Source: Hyphomicrobiales bacterium
GTDB lineage: Bacteria > Pseudomonadota > Alphaproteobacteria > Rhizobiales > Rhizobiaceae
NCBI GenBank assembly: GCA_900473205.1
Contig: UCLB01000029.1
Coordinates: forward strand, 56,243 to 120,242
Reading direction: 5' to 3'
DNA: 64,000 bases
The translations under genes and the position numbers were made by a program. This document shows positions 36,885-45,810 of this stretch, piece after piece; within the stretch, counting starts at the first letter, position 1, and each line of letters begins with the position of its first letter. Under the pieces are notes generated by a model, which did not search any database, was not told the origin of the DNA, and was given only the letters and a program-made list of their open reading frames with translations.

Positions 36885-36909
36885 GGAACATCTACGCATT
36901 CGCGCCGTT
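36885..36909 (+). promoter_or_regulatory. EcfG-type general stress promoter for the LOV kinase operon
   Basis: GGAAC (36885-36889) and CGTT (36906-36909) are separated by exactly 16 bases, 37 bases upstream of ATG 36947. This is a perfect match to the EcfG consensus and places light sensing under the general stress sigma factor. Confidence 0.75.
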
Positions 36910-36946
36910 TACGCGCCAATCTGCAAACGAATGTCAGTGGGCTAGC

Positions 36947-38038
36947 ATGGATCAAAAATACGACTGGGAGCTCACTGGCAGCCTGCATAACGAGCATGGC
37001 CGTGGCGATCCGTTTGCTGCAGCTGTACGTGCGACCCGGATGCCGATGGTTGTCACAGATCCTGGTCAATCGGATAACCCGATCGTTTTCGTAAATGAGG
37101 CTTTCCAGTCAATGACCGGCTACAGCCGGGAGGAGTGTATCGGCCGCAATTGTCGGTTCCTTCAGGGAGCCGAAACCAATCCCGAAGCCGTATCGAAAAT
37201 TCGAGATGCCGTCGAGCGAGGGGAAGATGTCGCAGTGGACATCCTTAACTATCGCAAAGATGGAACGACGTTCTGGAATGCGCTCTACCTGAGCCCTGTT
37301 CGCGGTGGGAACGGCGACATACAATTTTTCTTTGCGTCTCAGCTCGATGTCACCAATAGGGTCAATGCCCAGCAGAGGGTGGTCGACCAAAAGGAGCAGG
37401 TCGAGCACGAGGTGAAAGTTCGCACGTCTGATCTGGAGGCATCGGTCGAAGCACAAGCGCTTTTGCTGCATGAGGTCGATCACCGCGTCAAGAACAACCT
37501 CTCCGTTATCGGTTCGCTGCTTCGAATGCAGATCAGGGATTCAGATGATCCGAACGTTAGAAAGGCGCTCCGATCTACCATGGAACGGGTAGACGCAATG
37601 GCTGCTGTTCATCGTCGCCTATATCAGGCTGATGACGTGCGCTACTTCGAGGTTTCATCGTACGCCGCAAACATCATCCAGGACGCTATCAGCGCCAGCC
37701 GCTATAAGGATATTTTTCTGCATTCCGACGTGCAGACCGTCCGCCTGCCATCCGAGCAGGCGACATCTTTCGGCCTCCTGCTCAACGAAATCCTTCTTCA
37801 CCTCTTTGATCCTTACACGCCGATCAAATCGGTCAGTCTGCGGAGTTCTATCAATAAAGAAAACATTTGTATCGTCATCAGCAATGAGGTCGTTGAGAAG
37901 ACACCTCAGGATGCAATCTCTCCGCTCAGCCTCAAGCTGATATCCCGCTTAAGCAGTCAGCTCGGCGCGACAGTCGATTGGGTCCATTCCCTTGATGGCC
38001 TGGCCGCAACTCTGACCATTCCAGTGAGTGCCCCATGA
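36947..38038 (+). CDS. LOV-domain HisKA_2/HWE-type sensor kinase with degenerate ATPase domain
   Basis: A soluble 363-residue protein. Residues about 22-140 form a LOV domain with the photo-adduct cysteine in GRNCRFLQG (Cys69), which binds flavin and reacts to blue light. A coiled linker leads to a HisKA_2 dimerisation domain with His179 in HEVDHRVKNNL. The C-terminal ATP-binding part looks abnormal: the N-box is only LLNEILLHLF, and neither the DxGxG nor the later GxG box is visible. ATP binding is therefore doubtful and it may act as a scaffold or an unusual kinase. The stop overlaps the response regulator gene by 4 bases (ATGA). Confidence 0.85.
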   Translation: MDQKYDWELTGSLHNEHGRGDPFAAAVRATRMPMVVTDPGQSDNPIVFVNEAFQSMTGYSREECIGRNCRFLQGAETNPEAVSKIRDAVERGEDVAVDILNYRKDGTTFWNALYLSPVRGGNGDIQFFFASQLDVTNRVNAQQRVVDQKEQVEHEVKVRTSDLEASVEAQALLLHEVDHRVKNNLSVIGSLLRMQIRDSDDPNVRKALRSTMERVDAMAAVHRRLYQADDVRYFEVSSYAANIIQDAISASRYKDIFLHSDVQTVRLPSEQATSFGLLLNEILLHLFDPYTPIKSVSLRSSINKENICIVISNEVVEKTPQDAISPLSLKLISRLSSQLGATVDWVHSLDGLAATLTIPVSAP

Positions 38039-38493
38039 AACGCCCCAAACCTCCGCTCAATATTCTGATTGTCGAAGACGAGCCGCTGATCGCTATGGAT
38101 ATGGAGATGATGGTCGAGGATGCGGGTCATAACGTCGTCGCGGAAGCAGCCTCACTCTATGACGCTCAGAACTTAGAAGATGACCTGAAGCCTAATATTG
38201 CGTTTGTTGATATACAACTCGCCAGGAATACCAGCGGCCTCGACGTATCGAAACTCATTCAGGAACGATGGCCGGATACGATTATTGTTTTTGTCACCGC
38301 CAACCCCAAAATCATTCCCGAGGATTTCGGCGGTGCTCATGGAGTCATACCCAAGCCACTGTCGCAAAATGGCTTCATCGCCGCGATGAAATATTTGCAG
38401 GAAGGTGTATGTGATCCCCCTCCTACTGTACAACAGCCAAATAGCTTTACGGCGTCACCTGCTTTCGCCGCGACCTGGAACGAGCAGCTTTAA
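38035..38493 (+). CDS. Single-domain response regulator, partner of the LOV kinase
   Basis: The 152-residue protein has a receiver with LIVEDE, the phospho-acceptor Asp in AFVDIQLAR, FVTANP and IPKPL, followed by an unstructured tail of about 30 residues without an output domain. It is translationally coupled to the LOV kinase gene through the ATGA overlap. Single receivers of this type often pass phosphate on or tune the PhyR-NepR general stress pathway, which would agree with the EcfG promoter. That link is inference. Confidence 0.9.
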   Translation: MKRPKPPLNILIVEDEPLIAMDMEMMVEDAGHNVVAEAASLYDAQNLEDDLKPNIAFVDIQLARNTSGLDVSKLIQERWPDTIIVFVTANPKIIPEDFGGAHGVIPKPLSQNGFIAAMKYLQEGVCDPPPTVQQPNSFTASPAFAATWNEQL

Positions 38494-38597
38494 TGTGATC
38501 GCGCCGTCCAGATCTCGCGTTAGCCATCCACGCTTTCACATTGTGAACGCTGCAATGTTCCGCTATTGTTCCAACGATTGTTAGTAGCTATGGCGTA

Positions 38598-40751
38598 TTG
38601 AAAGATCGATATTTGCTGAAAAATTCCCCCGTCACAAACGAGTCATCGATTATCGCCTGCGACAAAGAGCCAATCCATATTCCTGGTTCGATCCAGCCCT
38701 GCGGGATCATGTTGGTCGCGGAATATGAGACCATGAAAGTCGTCGCTGGTGCTGGGGCGATTGAGGACTATTTCGGAGACGACTGGCAAGGTATCGCTGC
38801 GGGCAAGCTCCTGGGTGTCAATCTAACAGACGTCTGGCCATCGATCGCTGCGGGCAAACTGACGCCTCTCGGCCGCGTCGATGTTCAACGGCTTAGACTG
38901 AATGCTGTCGCCTATCGCAGCGGCGATTTTGTTGTCATCGAGCTTGAGCCATGCATGCGCGAAGACGATATCGATTTTTCGTATGTGTACGATCTCGATG
39001 TCGCCGCAACCGAGTTCGAGCGTTCCTCGACGCTAGCTGATCTATGCTCATCGGCCGCCCACAAGTTCCGAGAAATGACCGGCTACGCCCGGGTTATGGT
39101 CTATAAGTTTCTCGACGATGACTCTGGCGTTGTCATTGCAGAGAGCAGCGATGATCAGTTTCCAAGTCTGATGAACCATCATTTTCCCGCCTCGGATATC
39201 CCAAAACAGGCAAGAGCGCTGTACGTTCGTAACCGTGTGCGAGTTATTGCAGATGTGGGCTACGAGCCCGCGACCATTAGGCCCGCTCTCAGTGGGCTAG
39301 AGATGCTCGATCTGAGCGACTCGACGCTGCGCAGCGTTTCACCGACCCATATTCAGTATCTTAAAAACATGGGTGTCGGTGCCTCCGCCTCTATCTCGAT
39401 TGTCCGTGACGGTATTCTTTGGGGATTGATCGCCTGCCATAACGCGACGCCTAAGCACATAGCGCGCAGCGTGCAGGTCGCGACCCAGGCGCTCGCCTCG
39501 TCTCTCTCGCGTCAGATCAGGGGCAAGAAGGACGCTGAACTGTATCGCGAGCGGTTACGCCTTCGTTCTCAGGAAGACGTTGTGATGAGCCGTTTGGGCT
39601 CCGACAAGTCGCTAGCCACGTTCTTTGAACAAAGTGGCCGGGAGCTTGCCCGTCTCGTCAGTGCAGACGGCTTTGCTGCTGCGCAGGGCAATGATCTCTA
39701 CGTGTTCGGAAAGGTGCCAGACAAGATCGACGTTCGCGCACTTGCCAATCATGTCCGTGTGCCAGCGTCAATGCAGCCGTTCGCGACCCATGCTCTTGGA
39801 AGCCAATACCCGGAAGCCGCCGTCTATGCGGATCTGGCCAGTGGATTGCTCGCGGTGACAATGTCCACCGAAGTCCCGACTATTTTGCTATGGTTCCGTG
39901 CCGAACATATCGAGGTGATCAAGTGGGCAGGAAACCCACATAAGGACATCCCAGCTGACGGCTCACCCCTGTCTCCCCGCACGTCCTTCGCCGAGTGGAC
40001 AGAGCAAGTCAAAGGCCAATCGAGACCTTGGACGCTTGCCGAAATCGAGGCCTCGACCCGCATTGTCCGCCTGATGCTCGAGCATCGCAATAATCACCGC
40101 ATGCGCGAGCTCAACCGGGAGCTGGCGACGACGCTGAAAGAAAACGAGACACTCATGCGGCAGAAAGACTATCTGCTGAAAGAGGTCAATCACCGCGTTC
40201 AAAACAGCCTGCAACTTGTTTCTGCCTTCTTGCGACTACAATCGAAAAGCGCAAATGACAGCCAATCCAAACTGCATCTCGATGAGGCGCAAAAACGCCT
40301 AACGGCCGTGGCCCTTGTGCACCGACGTCTCTACCAGGATGAAAGCATCGAGGTCATCGATCTTTCCCGATATCTGGAGGATCTGTGCCATGAGATGAAA
40401 TCCACTATGGATGCGGATTGGGCTGACCAGATCGAAGTCAACTTAGCACCTATTCTCGTCGCAACAGAGCGAGCGGTCAACATCGGGCTCATTCTTACGG
40501 AACTGATCATCAACGCAAATAAATATGCCTACGGAGGCAAGCCGGGGCCTCTTGCTATTGATCTCGAGCAACACCGTACGTCGTTCCGATTGATTGTATC
40601 GGACAGAGGCAATGGCAAAAAGGCAGGATCATCCGCCAGCCATGGTTTTGGCTCAAGGATGTTGTCAGCAATCGTTGAACGCCTTGGCGGCCATGTCGAT
40701 GAAGAAGACAACCGGCCTGGCCTTCGGACCATAGTCACTGCACCTATCTGA
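38598..40751 (+). CDS. Bacteriophytochrome with HisKA_2/HWE-type histidine kinase
   Basis: The 717-residue red/far-red light sensor has PAS-GAF-PHY modules and a C-terminal kinase. The biliverdin-linking cysteine is Cys21 in ACDKEPIHIPG. GAF shows PASDIPKQAR and SPTHIQYLKNMGV, and PHY shows the tongue motif PRTSF. The kinase has EVNHRVQNSLQLV (His about 532) and an intact ATP site with ELIINANKYA, DRGNG and GFGSRML. Two usual phytochrome positions differ: SIQPHG reads SIQPCG, and ACHH reads ACHN. The start is TTG 38598; no upstream ATG is in frame. It lies 104 bases after the LOV-regulator operon, so a blue and red light cluster is formed. Confidence 0.9.
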   Translation: MKDRYLLKNSPVTNESSIIACDKEPIHIPGSIQPCGIMLVAEYETMKVVAGAGAIEDYFGDDWQGIAAGKLLGVNLTDVWPSIAAGKLTPLGRVDVQRLRLNAVAYRSGDFVVIELEPCMREDDIDFSYVYDLDVAATEFERSSTLADLCSSAAHKFREMTGYARVMVYKFLDDDSGVVIAESSDDQFPSLMNHHFPASDIPKQARALYVRNRVRVIADVGYEPATIRPALSGLEMLDLSDSTLRSVSPTHIQYLKNMGVGASASISIVRDGILWGLIACHNATPKHIARSVQVATQALASSLSRQIRGKKDAELYRERLRLRSQEDVVMSRLGSDKSLATFFEQSGRELARLVSADGFAAAQGNDLYVFGKVPDKIDVRALANHVRVPASMQPFATHALGSQYPEAAVYADLASGLLAVTMSTEVPTILLWFRAEHIEVIKWAGNPHKDIPADGSPLSPRTSFAEWTEQVKGQSRPWTLAEIEASTRIVRLMLEHRNNHRMRELNRELATTLKENETLMRQKDYLLKEVNHRVQNSLQLVSAFLRLQSKSANDSQSKLHLDEAQKRLTAVALVHRRLYQDESIEVIDLSRYLEDLCHEMKSTMDADWADQIEVNLAPILVATERAVNIGLILTELIINANKYAYGGKPGPLAIDLEQHRTSFRLIVSDRGNGKKAGSSASHGFGSRMLSAIVERLGGHVDEEDNRPGLRTIVTAPI

Positions 40752-40782
40752 AACGCATCCACTCAAAAGGCACACCTCATCT

Positions 40783-41010
40783 CATTGTCCTCTGTATCGT
40801 CACTTTTGCGACATTGAGATTGATGACGAATTTCAAGTCTCCGGAGGACAGCGTCGGCCGCCCTCCTGAAGAGACAAATGCAGATTAATCCGCCCTTCTT
40901 GCCATCTTGGTATGATCGTACGGATGCGGTCCGCCATGACCGTCAGATCAAAGGGTCTGGTAATAACCTCCATGCCTGCATCCAGATGGCCGTGATTAAG
41001 CACGGCATTT
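40783..41010. repeat. 228-bp duplicated segment, copy 1 (partner 63773-64000)
   Basis: Bases 40783-41010 match 63773-64000 with six mismatches by eye (about 97 percent), in the same orientation and without gaps. Copy 1 holds only the last 32 codons or so of the MgtC gene (ending ETNAD) plus the end of a receiver gene on the other strand. The repeat may continue beyond 64000. Confidence 0.9.
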
Positions 41011-41180
41011 TCAGCGTAGCCGGTGACAAAGAGAACTTTGAGATTTGGCCTTACCTGGCGAGTAGCGTCAGCAACCTGCCGACCATTCATACCACTTGGC
41101 AGACCAACGCCCGTACGAAAGGACACCGCCCCAGCGTTTTTGAGTCCCGACCGCAAAGCTTCCTGATCAGCAGAGGTCAC
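40833..41180 (-). pseudogene. Receiver-domain remnant (C-terminal end of a response regulator or hybrid kinase)
   Basis: The minus frame encodes VGLPSGMNGRQVADATRQVRP, then VLFVTGYAENAVL and MADRIRTII, the well-known end of hybrid-kinase receivers. The phospho-acceptor Asp expected before VGLP is Gly, and the Lys of the KPF motif is Arg (TRPF). Sequence before residue 20 or so is not receiver-like. It is a decayed fragment that shares its 3' half with the window-end copy. Confidence 0.7.
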
Positions 41181-41413
41181 GTAATTAAGTTGAAATAAGT
41201 CGCTAAATCAGAGCGTTGGCATTAAGGCTGTATACTATAATCGGCTCTCCACGCGTTCGCATCCCTTCAAGAGCATAAATCTTGAATTTTATGAAAGCTC
41301 TACCTGATAATGGATGGGGGCATCATATGAAGGACATGGCGTCGCGGTAGGTACCTGTCTCTACCCCAAGATTTTAGTCTAGCAGTCGATGTTGGGGTGG
41401 CGTAGGAAGGATC
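41181..41413. other. Intergenic element before the MarR gene, intact copy
   Basis: Bases 41259-41366 (core GCATCCCTTCAAGAGCA, later GGACATGGCGTCG and GGTACC) resemble the sequence around 19315-19384 joined to 20612-20655, i.e. the site where the IS inserted. The stretch before it carries a TATAAT. It may be a regulatory RNA or leader. No ORF is shared by the two copies. Confidence 0.4.
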
Positions 41414-41863
41414 ATGCCACACCAAGACGAAGACATTCATCCAGAAGCCGCTGTTGCACCGGGATACTTAGCAAACCATGCAGCGAGGGTTTTTAACAGG
41501 CTAGTGGACAATGCCCTCCGCCCGCATGGTTTGTCCATGGCTCTGATTGGTCCCGTTCTCCTCCTATCCTGGAAAGGGCCGATGCTCCAGCGCGACATCG
41601 TGCGCTCGTCTGCAATCAAGCAGCCCGCAATGGTCGCTCTTCTCGATAAGCTCGATGCGATGGAATTGATCTTCCGGACGCCTTCAGAAAGCGACCGTCG
41701 CGCCGCTATGGTCGAGCTGACTGAAAAGGGCAGTGAAGCCGCCTTGATCGGGCGTGACGTTTTGATCGCGACAAACCGAAAAGGTCTGGAAGGCTTCTCC
41801 GAGGATGAAGCGAATTCAATGATAACCTTGTTCCAGCGGCTCATTGCAAATTTCGAAAAATAA
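41414..41863 (+). CDS. MarR-family transcriptional regulator
   Basis: A 149-residue winged-helix protein with the MarR core QRDIVRSSAIKQPAMVALLD (recognition helix) and the wing FRTPSESDRRAAMVELTEKG, containing the conserved D-R. MarR proteins repress neighbouring efflux or oxidoreductase genes until a small phenolic or drug binds. It is followed by the flavin monooxygenase gene after 54 bases on the same strand, its probable target. Confidence 0.93.
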   Translation: MPHQDEDIHPEAAVAPGYLANHAARVFNRLVDNALRPHGLSMALIGPVLLLSWKGPMLQRDIVRSSAIKQPAMVALLDKLDAMELIFRTPSESDRRAAMVELTEKGSEAALIGRDVLIATNRKGLEGFSEDEANSMITLFQRLIANFEK

Positions 41864-41917
41864 GAGCGGAACAAATATATCAGAAGTGATGTTTTTTTTG
41901 CGAAGGAGATCATTTCC

Positions 41918-43114
41918 ATGACCGCACGCGTTCTTATTACAGGTGCCAGCATCGCAGGCAATACGACAGCTTGGTGGCTTGCACATTACGGCTTCGATGT
42001 CACTGTTGTCGAAAAGGCATCGGAGTTTCGAGATGGAGGGCAGAATGTCGACATTCGCGGCGTGGGCCGTGAAGTCCTTCGGAGGATGAATCTCGAGCAG
42101 ACAGCGCTCGAACACGGAACCGGTGAGGTCGGTACGGCCTGGGTCGATGAGGACGGTGAAACCGTCGCCGAGTTTATCACTGATGATCTGGGTCAGGATG
42201 GACCAACCGCTGAAATGGAAATCCTTCGGGGCGACCTTGCGCGGCTGGTTTACGAAGCTGCTCGCGAAAAAGCGACGTTTCGTTTTGGTGACTCAGTCGA
42301 GGGCGTAGATGAGATAGACAATGCGGTCCGAGTCACTTTTTCGAGCGGACCAATGGAAGATTACGATGTTGTCATCGTCGCCGAGGGTGTTGGATCATCC
42401 ACTCGTGAGTTGATTTTTCCAAACGAGAACGATCCGCGCTGGATGGATTTGACGATTGCATATTTCACCATTCCAAGAGAAGCCGATGATGATCAGCGCT
42501 GGCGTTGGTATAATGCCACGGATGGACGAAGCATTTCGCTGCGCCCTGATATGGCGGGTACGACCCGTGCCATGCTTTCCGTGCAGCAGCCACCTGGCGG
42601 CGAACATGAGTGGAGCTTAGACGAACAGAAGAGCTATCTGAGGGAACGCTTCCACGATGCCGGGTGGCAGGCTGATCGCGTGCTCGAAGGGTTGAAACGG
42701 ACAGAAGACTTCTATTTCGATGTGCTTCGTCAGGTCAGAATGCCGAGGTGGTCGAAGGGCCGCGTCGTTCTGACGGGAGACGCTGCGTGGTGTGCGACAC
42801 CAATTGCGGGTATTGGTGCAACGCTAGCTGTCACCGGCGCTTATGTTCTGGCAAGTGAACTTCACAGGCATTCTGACATTCAAAGCACTCTTGAGGCGTA
42901 TGAAAATGCCATGCGGCCAATGGTCGAAAAAGGGCAGGGCGTGCCAAAACTTGCGCCTCGCCTGATGAATCCGCACAGCAAGCTCGGCATCACCTTGCTT
43001 CATGGCGCTCTAAATCTGGTGAGCAAGCCGGGTATCAACAAGATTGCTTCAAAGCTTCTTACGGGCGAACAGGAAGCTCCTGATCTTTCAATTTACGATG
43101 ATGAGCACTGTTGA
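41918..43114 (+). CDS. FAD-dependent aromatic-ring/antibiotic-type monooxygenase
   Basis: The 398-residue protein opens with the Rossmann FAD motif GASIAGNTTAWWLA and EK at the end of strand 2. It has the DG motif region EDYDVVIVAEGVGSSTR and the second FAD motif VVLTGDAAWCATPIAGIG. This is the group A flavoprotein monooxygenase pattern (PHBH/TetX-like), using NAD(P)H and oxygen on aromatic or drug-like substrates. The substrate cannot be read from the sequence. AAGGAG lies 7 bases before ATG 41918. It pairs with the MarR regulator. Confidence 0.92.
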   Translation: MTARVLITGASIAGNTTAWWLAHYGFDVTVVEKASEFRDGGQNVDIRGVGREVLRRMNLEQTALEHGTGEVGTAWVDEDGETVAEFITDDLGQDGPTAEMEILRGDLARLVYEAAREKATFRFGDSVEGVDEIDNAVRVTFSSGPMEDYDVVIVAEGVGSSTRELIFPNENDPRWMDLTIAYFTIPREADDDQRWRWYNATDGRSISLRPDMAGTTRAMLSVQQPPGGEHEWSLDEQKSYLRERFHDAGWQADRVLEGLKRTEDFYFDVLRQVRMPRWSKGRVVLTGDAAWCATPIAGIGATLAVTGAYVLASELHRHSDIQSTLEAYENAMRPMVEKGQGVPKLAPRLMNPHSKLGITLLHGALNLVSKPGINKIASKLLTGEQEAPDLSIYDDEHC

Positions 43115-43295
43115 GAACCGGATTTACTGACTGCGACTCAAAACAGAAGGCGTGGCGATCCGTATGTAGGATTGGAACAAGCGTCGTCTTCAAACTGCTA
43201 GGAACGTTACGCCGGTTCGCTCCCCATTTAAGAGCGCGGATTGGCATAATTAATTGGTCTTCCGATACTCAAACGTTTTCCTCGCGATCGAGGAA

Positions 43296-43320
43296 GCGGT
43301 GCCAAATGGATTGGCACCGC
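43296..43320. terminator. Strong hairpin after the chemoreceptor gene
   Basis: GCGGTGCCAA pairs perfectly with TTGGCACCGC across a 5-base loop, 23 bases beyond the minus-strand stop at 43344. A second small hairpin CCTCG-CGAT-CGAGG follows, then AAAACG. No U-tract directly follows the stem, so termination is likely but not classical. Confidence 0.6.
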
Positions 43321-43343
43321 TCCGAGTTAAATTGTTACGTAAT

Positions 43344-45176
43344 TCATGCGGCCCACTGTCGCCGCATATCGGTGTCAGAGGCTTGTCCGCCACGCAAGTC
43401 AAACTGGGCCAGCAACTGATTGAGCGCGGCAGCTTCTCGCGCAAGGCTATGGCTTGCCGCGGTGGACTGCTCGACCATAGCTGCGTTCTGCTGAGTGCCC
43501 TGGTCCATCACGTTGACCGCGGTGTTGATCTCCTGCAGTCCCGTGGACTGTTCGCGGGAGGATTCGACGATCGCATTGACATGGCGGCTTATTTCCCGGA
43601 CCTCTTCGACAATGGTGTCAAGCGAGTTACCTGTCTGCTTCACCAGGCTGACCCCAGTCTCAACTTGCGAACCGGAAGCAGCGATCAGCGTCTTGATCTC
43701 CTTTGCGGCTGTCGCTGAACGTTGAGCGAGTTCGCGAACTTCCTGTGCAACAACCGCGAACCCTTTCCCGGCTTCACCGGCGCGAGCAGCTTCAACACCG
43801 GCATTCAAGGCCAGCAGGTTGGTCTGGAACGCGATCTCATCAATGACTGAGATGATGTTGCCCATTTCACCTGCGGATTTCTCTATAGCCATCATGGCCT
43901 GTACCGCGTCTTGCATCAACTCACCCGAGCGTTCGACCCCGGTTCGCGCTTTCTCAACAAGCTTGCCTGCATCGTCAGCGCGTTTGGCTGAGTCCCTTAC
44001 GGTGGTGGTGATCTGCTCCAGCGCAGCAGCCGTTTCCTCGACAGATGCAGCCTGCTGTTCTGTGCGTCTCGACAGATCGTCAGCCGCAGATCTGATTTCA
44101 TTTGCGCCAGCATCGATGCCAGCCGCATTCTGTCCAACGGATTTCAGTACCGAATGGAGTTTTTCGACCGATCCGTTGAAATTCGAACGAAGTTCGTCGA
44201 GCGTGCCTGTGAAAGGCGTCCGGATTCGATGAGAGACATTACCGTTTGCCAGGGACTCAAGCCCTCCGCGAAGCGCGTCGACTGCAAACTTTGTGTTTGC
44301 TGCATCTTCCGCCTTCTGTCTTTCCCGTTCCAGTCTCTCGCTTTCAGACAGGGCACGGTCAGCATCGGTCTGTTTTTCGAGCCGATCCTTTTCAATTGCA
44401 TTGTCACGGAAGACAGCGACTGCTGACGCCATGCTGCCGAGCTCATCACGTCGATCGGCACCTGGAACGACCTCATCGACCTCTCCAGACGCTAGCGACA
44501 TCATCCGTGAACGCAGGCGCTCGATCGGAGACGTGATCTCGCGTTTCGTGACAAACACTGCCGCGATCAGCGTAAGCGCGAACACTCCGGCGAGGGTGAG
44601 AAGGGTGTACAGGATGGTGTCGCTGGTCTTTTCGGAGAGTTCTGCGGATCTGGTCTTGATGCCATCGCTGGCGCCATTGATCCAGGTTCTCATCTCACCG
44701 ATCGCCTTGGCAGCCTTCTCGTCAGCCTGAACGAGTAGCGCTTTCGCTTCCTCATCGCGATTGGCTGATCCCGCTGCTACCGCCTTGTCGGTAATTTCGA
44801 TAATGGATTCAGCCTGAGACTGCAGAGCGCCAAGCTTCTGGCTTTCTTCTGGCAACCTTTTTTCGGCATTATCGATCAGTTCGTGAAGTCTGGTCTTGCT
44901 TGCAGCGTAGTCATCCGTCGCTCTCTTCATTCCTGCTGTACCAGCGTCGTAAAGGAACACTTGATACGCATCATAGACGATTGCAACCAGGCGCTGGCTG
45001 GCGATCGCCATGTCGATCTCCGCATTGCCGTCATTGGCGATGAAGTCGGTGTACTCAGTGTCGGCGGATTTAAAATTGCTTGAGACATAGATAGCCCCTC
45101 CAATGCCGATTAGGCAGGTGGGAAGGACCAGAGACAGGACTTTCGTCCTGATCCGGAGGTTTTGCATGAGAGACAT
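43344..45176 (-). CDS. Methyl-accepting chemotaxis protein (transmembrane)
   Basis: A 610-residue chemoreceptor with membrane helices at about 12-32 and 188-210 and a 150-residue helical periplasmic ligand domain between them (four-helix type, like the HBM/TarH class). Then come a HAMP domain, a second HAMP-like segment and the signalling domain with the hairpin tip [19 protein letters not shown]. Methylation-helix pairs such as [18 protein letters not shown] are present. It ends MRRQWAA without the CheR/CheB-tethering pentapeptide. It stands alone, with its own hairpin terminator. Confidence 0.93.
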   Translation of the reverse strand: MSLMQNLRIRTKVLSLVLPTCLIGIGGAIYVSSNFKSADTEYTDFIANDGNAEIDMAIASQRLVAIVYDAYQVFLYDAGTAGMKRATDDYAASKTRLHELIDNAEKRLPEESQKLGALQSQAESIIEITDKAVAAGSANRDEEAKALLVQADEKAAKAIGEMRTWINGASDGIKTRSAELSEKTSDTILYTLLTLAGVFALTLIAAVFVTKREITSPIERLRSRMMSLASGEVDEVVPGADRRDELGSMASAVAVFRDNAIEKDRLEKQTDADRALSESERLERERQKAEDAANTKFAVDALRGGLESLANGNVSHRIRTPFTGTLDELRSNFNGSVEKLHSVLKSVGQNAAGIDAGANEIRSAADDLSRRTEQQAASVEETAAALEQITTTVRDSAKRADDAGKLVEKARTGVERSGELMQDAVQAMMAIEKSAGEMGNIISVIDEIAFQTNLLALNAGVEAARAGEAGKGFAVVAQEVRELAQRSATAAKEIKTLIAASGSQVETGVSLVKQTGNSLDTIVEEVREISRHVNAIVESSREQSTGLQEINTAVNVMDQGTQQNAAMVEQSTAASHSLAREAAALNQLLAQFDLRGGQASDTDMRRQWAA

Positions 45177-45416
45177 GGGAACACTTCCATGAACAGAGGT
45201 GGAGACGCAAACAAAGGGGTGGACATCATTGTCCGCGTTTCAGAGCGGCATCTGCCGTTCGCGCCTCTACCCCAAAATTATGTAGGATAATATTCGCTCA
45301 AAACATTAAAGTGTTATTAAGCTTATTCTGGGTTGAGTTGTGAGCTTTTTGTGGTACCCAAAGCAACCCTAAATAAACACTTCCTGATGTAAGGCGATGT
45401 TCGATGAGGTGGTGTC

Positions 45417-45663
45417 AAGATCGTTCGGGTGTCGCCAGGTGAATCGAAAGGGACGCTTCGGTTCAGTTGGAAGAGCGCCTGGCGAAATATGCCGGTATTG
45501 ATATTGAAGGTGGCAAGAGGTCATCATGGACATGCTGGGCAGCATGCCGCTGGGCGCCCAGCAAAACCCGAAGACGTCGCGAGCCCGATTGCCTTCCTTC
45601 CTTCAAACCGCGCCGCCCCGATCACTCGGACCGAGTAAAAAAATCGACGGAGGGACGGCGTGA
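45417..45663 (+). pseudogene. Decayed SDR oxidoreductase remnant
   Basis: Fragments of the end of an SDR can be read in shifting frames. QLEERLAKYAGIDIEGG is followed, after a frame change, by MDMLGSMPLG and RPAKPEDVASPIAFL, then SNRAAPIT and TE. A TAA follows where the usual Tyr codon should be, before KIDGGTA and the natural TGA at 45661-45663. There is at least one frameshift and one nonsense change, and the N-terminal two thirds are missing. Confidence 0.7.
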
Positions 45664-45810
45664 AGACGATTACCACCCAACCCAGCTTGTCACAGCCTAG
45701 ACGCCTCAGTAAACCTCTCCGTGGATGAAAGCCCCTTCATATCCGTCATATCTTGAATGCTAATGCATTTATGAGATAGGTGGCGGGTCGAAATCGCTAG
45801 GGTAGGGTGC

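Noticed and set aside
43254..43718. A 154-codon plus-strand ORF at the end of the chemoreceptor gene
   Set aside because: It starts in the terminator region and is antisense to the chemoreceptor signalling domain.
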